Assembly: GCF_007828035.1 (NCBI RefSeq)
Contig: NZ_VITV01000001.1
Location: forward strand, 888,502 to 952,501
Length of the DNA stretch: 64,000 nucleotides
Direction of reading: 5' to 3'
Origin: Nitrospirillum amazonense
Lineage (GTDB): Bacteria; Pseudomonadota; Alphaproteobacteria; Azospirillales; Azospirillaceae
Shown: positions 59,701 through 64,000 of the stretch, piece by piece
Layout: each line of letters starts with the position of its first letter
Numbering within the stretch: the first letter of the stretch is position 1
The notes under the pieces: model-generated
Databases searched by the model: none
Told to the model about the DNA's origin: nothing
What the model saw: only the letters and a program-made list of their open reading frames with translations
Translations under genes and position numbers: made by a program

Positions 59701-62700
59701 AATCCGCCACCCTGCGGCTGTCCAGCCAGGTTGGTATTACCGGCGCCTATGCCCAGACCGGCGGCACCCTCAGCATCGACCCCGGCACCGGCCGCCTGGT
59801 CGCCAGCCAGGCCATCGTCGTCAGCGGTGGCGTGGTGCAGGCCACGCTCAGCGCCGGCGGCACCTATCTCTATGGCAACGGCTATACCCTGATGCAGGCT
59901 GGCGGTGGTATCGACCTCAGCGGCGCCAACCTCATCACCGCCCTGGCCGGCTTCGCCGGCAACACCACCATCGTGACAGCGGCGGGCACCAGCGCCTTGC
60001 TGCTGCAGTTCGCCAACGACTATATCGGCGGCACCATCGGCAACGCCTCGAACAGCGGCACCATCACCGGCGTGCGCACCGCCGGCTACGTCGCCGCCTC
60101 CGGCAGCGTCGGCACCCTGTCGAACACCGGCCTGTTGTCGGGCGGTGCGATCGGCGTCGCCAACAACGGGGTCGTCGGTACCCTGGTGAACGACGGCACC
60201 GTCATGGGGGCCAGCAGTGCGGCTGCCAACATCGGCACCTTGGGCACCCTGGCCAACATCGGCACCATCACCGGCGGCCGTGACGGTTTCCACAACATCG
60301 GTACGGCCATCCTGGTCAGCAACACGGGCCTGATCAGCGCCGTGTCCCGTGCCGGCCTGTACAACAGCGGCGGCATCGCCACCGTTTCCAACAGCGGCAC
60401 CATCACCGGCACCGTCGGCCTCTATAACAGCGGCACGCTGGCGGTCCTGATGAACGCCGCCGGCGGCACCTTGGCGGGCGTCACGGCGCTGTACAACGAC
60501 GGTACCCTGGGCACCATCGCCAACAGCGGCATGATCCGGGGCGCCATCGTGAACGACGCGGCGCAGGACCTGGTGTTCACCGGTGCCGGCAGCGGCCTGG
60601 GCACGCTGACGGGCTTGTTGGGCAGGGGCACGATCACCAATACTCGGGGCAATGTGGTCTTCACGGCCGGCGCCCTGCTGCTGGACGATGACTTCGTCGC
60701 CACCGGCCGCGCCGTGGTGAACAGCGGCGCGACCCTGGCGCTGGCCAATGCCGTGACGGTCAGCGGCGATTACAGCCAGACCGGCGGCAGCCTGGTGCTG
60801 ACGCGGAACGACACCCAGGCGGCTGAACTTGTGGTCAGCGGCACCGCCACCGTCGGCGGTACCGTGCTGGCCAACCTGTCCTCCACCGCCAACTATCTGG
60901 TGGGGACCAGCACCCTGCTGCAGGCGGCCGGCGGCGCCACCGTGACGGCGCAACTGCAGGTCAGCGGCATCACCGGCCTGTCCGCCGCGCAGGGCACCGT
61001 CAGCAATGGGTTGACCCTCACGGTCGGTAACGACTATGTCGGCGGCTCGCTGGGCAGTGTCACCAACAGCGGCACCCTGTCGGCGGCCACGGCCGTCTAT
61101 GTGGCCGGCAGCGGCACCCTCGCCACCCTGGTCAATAGCGGCCTGTTGACCGGCACGGCCCATGCCCTAGTCAACCTGGGCAGCCTGGGCACCGTCGCCA
61201 ACAGTGGCACCATCGCTGGCGACATCCTGAACGGCGGCGCCGGCGCACTGGTGATCACGGGCGGCGCCGGCACCCTGGTCGGCACGCTGACGGGGCAGTT
61301 GTCGGGGCCAGGGGCCGGCATCGGTACGCTGACCAGCACGGGCGGCGACGTGGTTTTTGCCGGTGGTACCCTGCTGCTGAACGACATGATCGCCGCGGCG
61401 GGCCACACGGTGTCCAACACAGGCGCCACGCTTCACCTGGCCAGCACCCTGACCATTACCGGCGACTACCGCCAGACGGCGGGCAGCCTGGCGCTGGACG
61501 CCGATCAGTTGGTGGTCACCGGTGTCGCAGCACTCAGCGGCGGCACGGTGGCGGCCTCGGTTTCGGCAGCCAGCAACCAGTTGGTGGGGGCGGTGCTGGG
61601 CACCCTGGTCGTGGGTGGCGCCGGTTCCAGTTATACCGGGCTGACGGCCCTGATGAATGTGGCCGGCGTGGCCGTGACGCTCAGCACCGTCACCATCGGC
61701 GGCGGCGTCGACCTGTTGGCCATGATCGCCAACAACTATGTCGGCGATACGCTGGGCAGCCTGGGCAACGGTGGCGTGATCAACGCCCCGACGGCCGTCC
61801 ACGTCGCTGCCGGTGGCACCGTTGGCAGCCTATCCAACACCGGCACCCTGATCGGCACCATCGCCGTGCTGAACCAGGGCCAGGTCGGCAGCTTCGGCAA
61901 TGACGGCACCGTCCTGGGCAGCGTCGCCGGCATCAGCAACACCGGCACCATCGGCACCCTGCGCAACCAAGGCACGGTGATCGGCAGCGTCACCGGCCTG
62001 GGCAACCAGGTGGGCGCCAGCATCGGCATGCTCAGCAACAGCGGCACCGTCGCCGGCCAGATGGCGCTGAACAACGCCGGCACCATCGATGTCTTCGTCA
62101 ACACCGGATCGCTGATCGATGCCGGCGCCCCCACGGCCGCCGGCCTGTACAACACGGGCAACATCGCCACGGTGCTGAACGGCGGCACCATCCTGGGCGC
62201 CACCTACGGCGTCTACAATGCCGGCACCATTGGGACTTTGGCCAATAGCGGCCTGATCACGGCGCCGACGGCCTTGTACATCGACACCGGCGCCAGCCTG
62301 GGCGTGCTGGCCAACAGCGGCACCGTCACCGGCAACATCCTGAACCTGTCGGCCAACACCCTCAGCATCACCGGCGGCAGCGGGACGGTGGTGGGCACCC
62401 TGACCGGCTACATCGCCGGCAGCCAGGGGACCATCACCAACACCTTCGGCGACGTGGTTCTCGCCTCCGGCAACCTGGTGCTGAACGACGCCGTGAACGT
62501 GACCGGCCATACCCTGATCAACAGCGGCGCTTCGCTGGTTCTGGACAGCCTGGTCAGTGTCACCGGTGCTTACAGCCAGACGGCCGGCACCCTGACCCTG
62601 GACATCGCCAGCGGCGGGGCCCTGGCCGTCAGCGGGGCCGCCAGCCTGAGCGGCGGCACCGTGCTTGCGGATTTCGCGTCCACAGGCAACTTCCTGGCCG

Positions 62701-64000
62701 GCAGTGTCACGACGCTGGTCGCTGGCGGTGCCGGGTCCAGCTATAGCGGCGTGGCGGTGCAGGGCTCCCTGACCGGGCTGTTGATGAGCCAGGGTGTGGT
62801 GGGCACCAACCTGCTGGCGGTGATTGGCAACGACTATGTCGGCGGTACCCTGGGTACGCTGGCCAACACCGGCACCCTCACCGCCGCCACGGTCGTCTAC
62901 ATCGCGGCCAGCGGCAGCCTGGGCACACTGGCCAACAGCGGCGCCCTGATCGGCGACCTGCTCAACACCAGCAGCCACGATCTGCTGGTCGTGGGCGGCA
63001 GCGGCACGGCGGTGGGCGGCTTCAGCGGCGGTACCATCCGTAACAGCCTGAGCAACCTCGGCTTCGCGTCGGGGAATGTCAGCCTGGGCGATGCCATCGA
63101 TGTCACCGGGCACACGGTGGCCAACAGTGGTGCGAGCATCGCACTGGCCGGCGATATCTCCGTCACCGGCAACTTCAGCCAGACGGCCGGCACACTGGAC
63201 GTGGCCGGCCATAGCCTGAACGTCAGCGGCGGCGCCAGCGTCAGCGGTGGCACGGTCTCCGCCGGTCTCAATGGCACCAGCAACTACCTGGTGGGCGACA
63301 GCGTCACCCTGATCCGGGGCGGCAACGGCTCGACCTACACCGGGGCCGTGGTGACCAGCGGTGCCGCCGGCCTAGCGGCGACCGGCACGATCAGCGGCAC
63401 CAGCCTGCTGGCGGTCGCCGCCAACGACTATATCGGTGGCACTCTAGCCAGCCTGGCCGTCACCGGCAGCCTGACCAACACCGCCGGCGGCGCCACGGCG
63501 CTGTATATCGCCAGCGCGGGCACGCTGGGCACGCTGGGCAACAGCGGTACGATATCCGGCAACATCACCAACGCCGGCAGCGCCAGCCTGAACATCACCG
63601 GCGGCACTGGCGCCACCGTGGGCACGCTGACGGGGACCGGCGGCATCGGCACGATCACCAGCACGCTGGCGTATGTGGAACTGGCCAGCGGCAATTTGCT
63701 GCTGAACGACCAGGTGAATGTCGGCACGGGCACGCTGGTGAACAGCGGCGCCAACGTGCTGCTGACCAACGCCATCAGCGTGACGGGCAACTACAGCCAG
63801 TCGGCCGGCACGCTGGCCATGGGCATCGGCAGCGGGACGGCGGGTGAGCTGCTGGTCAGCGGCAACGCCGCCTTCACCGGCGGCACCGTGGCGGTGACGG
63901 CGCTGTCGGGCAGCAACCTGATCGCGGGCCAGAGCTACACCATCGCCGAGGTGGGCGGGTCCTTGACCACCAGCGGGCTCAGCGCCGCGGCCACGGGCTT
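47787..64000 (+). CDS. Giant repeat-containing surface protein, probable autotransporter adhesin (5' part)
   Basis: The frame from ATG 47787 (GGGGCGGGG upstream) stays open to the window edge: more than 5400 residues, incomplete. Residues 1-53 form an extended signal peptide (RRRLARARRVLLAGSSLAVV, cleavage after PRPVHA). The rest is Gly/Thr/Asn/Ser/Ala/Leu-rich beta-solenoid sequence built from NSGTI-type units (LGTLANSGTITG). Longer modules start with NDYIGGT and pass through VYIAATGSLG, LLLNDAVNVSGHTLVNSGA and VSVTGDYSQTGGTL. At least 16 module starts are visible between 48.7 and 63.4 kb, spaced alternately about 0.6 and 1.0-1.5 kb. Export type V is inferred; the expected C-terminal beta-barrel is outside. 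Role in adhesion or biofilm is likely. Confidence 0.85.
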   Translation, partial: MGLRGAGGADTCPQEIQHDHRRRLARARRVLLAGSSLAVVAVGMVATPRPVHAQTAYTTYSGNFSSSGVTLNGNTVIGAGTIGALFNNARVNPLLINAGGTLVTGLGGIGLINGSSISTIVNNGLIGGTSYAISISSNSTLGVLRNSGTILGAVINNGSTDLTLGGGTAVGTYTGMSGQGTITNTLSNLILTGGFLLNDAVNVSGHTLINSGAAVTLTSIVTVTGDYTQASGTLALGASGELMVTGSASLTGGQVTATLSTLSAGATYLAGDALATLVAAGSGTYTGLTGSITSSLARLAATLGTAGGNLVAQALNDYIGAGTPSLTLTGTVDTNGTTPVAAYVAPGVSIGTLVNTGHLTGDTIGLSIGTGATIGTLINAGLIDLHVSLNGMPQTGIAVARNAVVGTLSNSGTIQQIRYGITAFNATVGLLSNSGTITGTTNGIGIYTTVSTIQTLVNSGTIDMRAGSAGVLSSATLGTLVNSGAILLGANSTYNYGIVQRTATIGTLVNSGLISAPDALVVQTIASGPSGAFLTIVNSGTIAGNISTSTLTASVPNVTVLGGTAGTVGTLTGFSGTLNPGGTSVVGVFTNANSDLYFAGGNLLLNDRINATGHTVLNTGAALTLVNPINVTGAYAQTGGSLVLTNSGALTVSGSASLTNATVSIAPNAAGNYIAGSPVTVVAGGGGSDFTGLSVSLGALTGASLTGSVAGNGVLVVASNDYVGGTLATLTNSGSLSGATVVYIAATGSLGQLVNTGTLTGDVRNLSANTLSISGGTGGVVGTLTGGTLTNSLSDLVLSGGSLLLDDAVNVSGHTLANSGASVTLASVVGVTGNYAQTAGTLVLQPGAGLAVSGGATMTGGSVIATLSTLSAGATYLVGDALSTLVSAASGAYTGLSGTVASGLGPLTAALDTDSANLLAVATSDYIGANAASLTLTGTVDTGSIAAYVADGASIGTLLNAGHLTAGTVGAGIDVASATIGTLINNGLIDGHVSASTTQFGIRVGTAAAIGTVSNTGTILAHVGILSQSTVASVLSNSGRIAVGASGFGIVNNATVATVSNSGTIAATAGGVGIYNVGSIAAVLNGGLITVSGGTGNQYGLLQSLLTIGTVSNTGTILAPEAVALVFGGSIGTLVNAGLVAGNIVNGTLNDSFSYGGLTIAGGSGGTVGTFTGYAANSQGTISNTFSNVVFTSGALLLNDAIDAAGHRVLNTGAGITLVNTVSITGDYAQTGGSLNLSNGAQLVVSGAASLTGARVSVSSLPTQANYVVGAPTTVVVGGAGSDYTGASVTVAPQTGITLTGGNDGTNLLLMAQSDYVGDTLATLTNSGAVSAPTALYIAATGSLGQLVNTGALSGTILNLSAHDLSILGGTAATVGTLTGGTIINTLANLVLAGNLRLGEGVNVSGHTLVNAGATLTLPGNIGVTGDYAQTGGTLLLGAGGGLAVSGTAGITGAAVTGTVAFSYANTYLLGDVLTTLVSATSGTYSSLTGTLVGTLGGVTASIGTSGANLVAVAGNYYINSNIGSIGNTGTATGRTAFYLNGTLGTLANSGTLTGTASGISSPNNRGIGLLDNSGVIDSDTIGIGIGSIGTLLNSGTISARTAIIGSNFNTIGAIDNQTTGLITGKTALYLNGIVSPIGSINNSGTILGRSYAIYNGGNITRLTNSGTIAATVTSGLAVNNSGSIGTFDNSGSIGAVRSDMTNSGTIDTLTNSGLIGGGTNIALRNYGTINTLTNSGTLMATSGVGFYNDRTVGLLDNGGTISSGASFALVSPGTIVRLANSGTITAPGFGIGLFNGGKIGTLANAGLIKGGTALDIFVGSQVDLLVNSGTIAGNIDNNFDPNNAGPGTLAAALTIAGGAGGTIGTLTGANLTNQGRITTRYADVVFAGGDLLLNDSITTNGFAVRNIGAGITVANTVNITGDYTQTGGSLGVAVGGGMLAVSGSASLTNGQVQLVGAATNNYFQGDTVGTLVTGGAGSDYAGVTLSGDGAGLSLASVTIGNNLIAVVRNDYIGGTYASLGNTGTLSVQNGAAVYVAQTGTLGTLANAGGLISSVGSTAIANLGTIGTLSNSGTITGGGVGLHNAGLIHTLTNDGALGGLFADGVIDTLVNGGAIGNAFNISGTLGLLANSGSIGTQVHVQQTGGIGTLVNTIGGVISGAASGIGNAGFLGTLVNRGLISGAQYGVFSSNATGTVINGGTIRATDAGGTALSGAFGTILNSGLISGANALSLTSQPDLLNNGGTILGDIQATSGTLTITGGTGTVAGTFSGATVTNRGTITATSGNVVLAGGNLLLNDNVVVSGHTLINNGANLQLASAVSVTGGYSQTVGTLGVTVNNGLAASGVANITGGTVLASLAASGNYLAGTLGTLVAAASGSSYGATVVSALTGLTGSGALSGGTLLFVGGNDYIGGAYATLSNSGSLSAATAVYIAATGSLGNLSNTGTLVGNVRNLSAVDLSIAGGTTGTVGTFTGGTLINTLSNVVLASGNMRLADAVDVTGHTLVNSGAAATLGGTVAVTGDYSQTGGGLRLGIGSDLLSVTGVARFAGGTATVTGFSATANYVAGSIFGTLVQGGAGSDYTGLSITNLVTGFGLGGTVANNALQAVALNDYVGGTLAALSITGAVSTASTALYVAATGSVSGTLTNSTSLVGQNAGLRNFGTISALLNDGTIAGGAYGLRNSGGAITFLGNHGTLAGQTAGLAVDGGSVMFALNDGSIATVAVSGGGSMFALGNIGRISGGVQVQDGGTLGSILNFNGGLISGATALSIGAQGQFFALANGGTIAGNIINNATATPNLTIMGGTLGNTTIGTGTFTGAALTNQGIITNTLGNVIFASGDVLLNDSVNVGGNTVRNIDADLTLTGAVSITGNYAQTGGTLVLVTGAGQLAASGSASLTNGQVQLIGAATGNYLQGGTVGPLVAGGAGSDYAGVVVTDDATGLTLSGAIAGTALVGVARNDYVGGTYASLENTGTLGVQNGAALYVAQTGTLGTLANTGGVISSVGSTAIANLGTIGTLSNSGTITGAGVGLHNTGLIHMLTNAGTLGGLFADGVIDTAVNSGTIGGAFDIRGTLGLLSNSGSIGTRIYVEQTGGIGILVNTVGGVIGGAASGVENTGSLGTLVNSGTILGTTNAGIGGAGAIGLLSITSLGVIGGGVVGVEAGTLGTLINQGTIAGGSIGISAGTIGLLANAGIIAGDVATSGDLTITGGSGTVTGIFTGATLGSQGLINVGAGKLVLAGGNVLLNDSVQAATVVNTGSFLVLAGGVSVTGAYSQTAGTLGVTVGHGLTVSGVARITGGTVLATLDAGGNYLAGTLGTLVAGAAGSSYSGAVVASALTGLIGSGAASGDSLLFVGSNDYIGGASATLTNSGSLSAATAVYIAAGGSLGQLANTGTLAGNIRNLSSFDLSITGGTGGTVGTFSGGTIVNNLSNVVFASGNVRLADAVDVTGHTLVNNGAALILGGTVAVIGDYSQTGGSLRLGIGSDMLSVTGAARFTGGAATVTSALGTANYMAGSILGPLVQGGAGSDYTGLSITNLVTGFGLGGTVANNALQAVALNDYIGGTLATLSITGAVNNASTALYVATTGSLGTLTNSTTLVGQNAGLRNAGTVGALVNDGSIGGGTYGLRNSGGLVTFLDNIGTLTGQTAGLAVDGGVVTSALNVGGIATVSIGGTGTLLSLDNQGQLSGGILVTGGGRLGTMGNSGTIAGDIRVAAGTLTIVGGSGAIQGTFTGSTLGSQGTIAVGGDVVLAGGNIWLNDGIQATGHILANAGANLQLAGAVSVTGAYSQTAGTLGATVNNGLTASGAASITGGTVLATLAATGNYLAGTLGTLVAGGIGSNYSGATVSSVLTGLTGTGAVSGDSLLLVAENDYIGGAYATLANSGSLSAATAVYIAAGGSLGQLANTGTLTGNIRNLSAVDLSISGGAGGTVGTFTGGTIVNSLSNVVFASGDLLLADAIDATGHTVVNQSATLRLSSQVGITGAYAQTGGTLSIDPGTGRLVASQAIVVSGGVVQATLSAGGTYLYGNGYTLMQAGGGIDLSGANLITALAGFAGNTTIVTAAGTSALLLQFANDYIGGTIGNASNSGTITGVRTAGYVAASGSVGTLSNTGLLSGGAIGVANNGVVGTLVNDGTVMGASSAAANIGTLGTLANIGTITGGRDGFHNIGTAILVSNTGLISAVSRAGLYNSGGIATVSNSGTITGTVGLYNSGTLAVLMNAAGGTLAGVTALYNDGTLGTIANSGMIRGAIVNDAAQDLVFTGAGSGLGTLTGLLGRGTITNTRGNVVFTAGALLLDDDFVATGRAVVNSGATLALANAVTVSGDYSQTGGSLVLTRNDTQAAELVVSGTATVGGTVLANLSSTANYLVGTSTLLQAAGGATVTAQLQVSGITGLSAAQGTVSNGLTLTVGNDYVGGSLGSVTNSGTLSAATAVYVAGSGTLATLVNSGLLTGTAHALVNLGSLGTVANSGTIAGDILNGGAGALVITGGAGTLVGTLTGQLSGPGAGIGTLTSTGGDVVFAGGTLLLNDMIAAAGHTVSNTGATLHLASTLTITGDYRQTAGSLALDADQLVVTGVAALSGGTVAASVSAASNQLVGAVLGTLVVGGAGSSYTGLTALMNVAGVAVTLSTVTIGGGVDLLAMIANNYVGDTLGSLGNGGVINAPTAVHVAAGGTVGSLSNTGTLIGTIAVLNQGQVGSFGNDGTVLGSVAGISNTGTIGTLRNQGTVIGSVTGLGNQVGASIGMLSNSGTVAGQMALNNAGTIDVFVNTGSLIDAGAPTAAGLYNTGNIATVLNGGTILGATYGVYNAGTIGTLANSGLITAPTALYIDTGASLGVLANSGTVTGNILNLSANTLSITGGSGTVVGTLTGYIAGSQGTITNTFGDVVLASGNLVLNDAVNVTGHTLINSGASLVLDSLVSVTGAYSQTAGTLTLDIASGGALAVSGAASLSGGTVLADFASTGNFLAGSVTTLVAGGAGSSYSGVAVQGSLTGLLMSQGVVGTNLLAVIGNDYVGGTLGTLANTGTLTAATVVYIAASGSLGTLANSGALIGDLLNTSSHDLLVVGGSGTAVGGFSGGTIRNSLSNLGFASGNVSLGDAIDVTGHTVANSGASIALAGDISVTGNFSQTAGTLDVAGHSLNVSGGASVSGGTVSAGLNGTSNYLVGDSVTLIRGGNGSTYTGAVVTSGAAGLAATGTISGTSLLAVAANDYIGGTLASLAVTGSLTNTAGGATALYIASAGTLGTLGNSGTISGNITNAGSASLNITGGTGATVGTLTGTGGIGTITSTLAYVELASGNLLLNDQVNVGTGTLVNSGANVLLTNAISVTGNYSQSAGTLAMGIGSGTAGELLVSGNAAFTGGTVAVTALSGSNLIAGQSYTIAEVGGSLTTSGLSAAATG
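53619..59200 (+). repeat. Higher-order tandem duplication of about 2.85 kb inside the giant gene
   Basis: Anchors recur at constant spacing: AGCGCCAGCCTGACCAACGG at 53619 and 56469 (2850 bp); NDY module starts at 53815/56667, 55010/57859 and 55617/58465 (2848-2852 bp). Stretches compared by eye look about 80% identical, with longer identical runs. The second copy is shortened at its end. The duplication keeps the frame and adds about 950 residues. Confidence 0.75.

Noticed and set aside
49863..63212. Five very long antisense reading frames (49863-52007, 54294-56903, 57627-59090, 59337-61163, 61830-63212)
   Set aside because: They are the opposite strand of the giant repeat gene; its GC-rich codon pattern suppresses antisense stops. 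Their translations are Gly/Ala/Asp/Gln-rich with no domain, signal or ribosome site.
47960..64000. Possible CRISPR array or non-coding satellite repeats
   Set aside because: Repeats vary in length and sequence, are imperfect, and all keep one reading frame; there are no constant-length spacers and no cas genes.

Overview
The window is high-GC DNA from an alphaproteobacterium, most likely Rhodospirillales (Azospirillum/Nitrospirillum-like). That placement is inferred from the class I PHA synthase, the ornithine decarboxylase plus homospermidine synthase pair, the hisZ-purA pair and the alaC-hom-glpX-recJ block. Genus and species cannot be read from the sequence alone.

Layout. 1-9.4 kb: 5' part of glnE, diverging from an AsmA/YhdP-like envelope protein; a JmjC/cupin oxygenase; a two-gene beta-oxidation operon. 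9.5-13.6 kb: regulators and small envelope genes, namely a PadR regulator with two paralogous Cys-rich membrane-anchored proteins, an IclR regulator, two related small membrane proteins (one apparently frameshifted) and a dual-specificity phosphatase. 13.6-24.2 kb: aroA, purA, hisZ, an RHH/PIN toxin-antitoxin pair, homospermidine synthase and ornithine decarboxylase, a polyprenyl-phosphate glycosyltransferase, and a divergent lipocalin-like/CGNR pair. 24.3-35.6 kb: PHA synthase with a very long Ala/Lys/Pro N-terminal extension, a lipoprotein, alaC-hom-glpX-recJ, and a large unrecognised protein.

35.7-46.4 kb is accessory DNA. tRNA-Glu(UUC) is followed by an integrase pseudogene split by one nonsense codon, an IS110-family (IS1111-like) element bounded by 13-bp inverted repeats, an abutting decayed IS3-family element with perfect 21-bp terminal repeats, and a cargo block in which LysR regulators, AhpD-like CxxC proteins and alpha/beta hydrolases each occur twice. 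The cargo also holds an OhrR/MarR regulator, a SnoaL-like protein and an SDR that has lost its catalytic residues.

46.4-64 kb: a small RiPP-type precursor with an NHLP-like leader and a nine-residue core rich in Cys and aromatics, preceded by a broken copy, then a giant repeat-built surface protein whose reading frame stays open for more than 16.2 kb and leaves the window. All the long antisense frames there are mirror images of this one gene.

Connections. Ornithine decarboxylase supplies putrescine to homospermidine synthase. The acyl-CoA dehydrogenase and the hydratase/hydroxyacyl-CoA dehydrogenase are consecutive beta-oxidation enzymes, behind a palindrome of the kind IclR regulators bind. 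The main candidates for something undescribed are the orphan precursor peptide with its broken neighbour, the duplicated LysR/AhpD/hydrolase cargo, the PadR-linked Cys-rich protein pair and the tailed PHA synthase.
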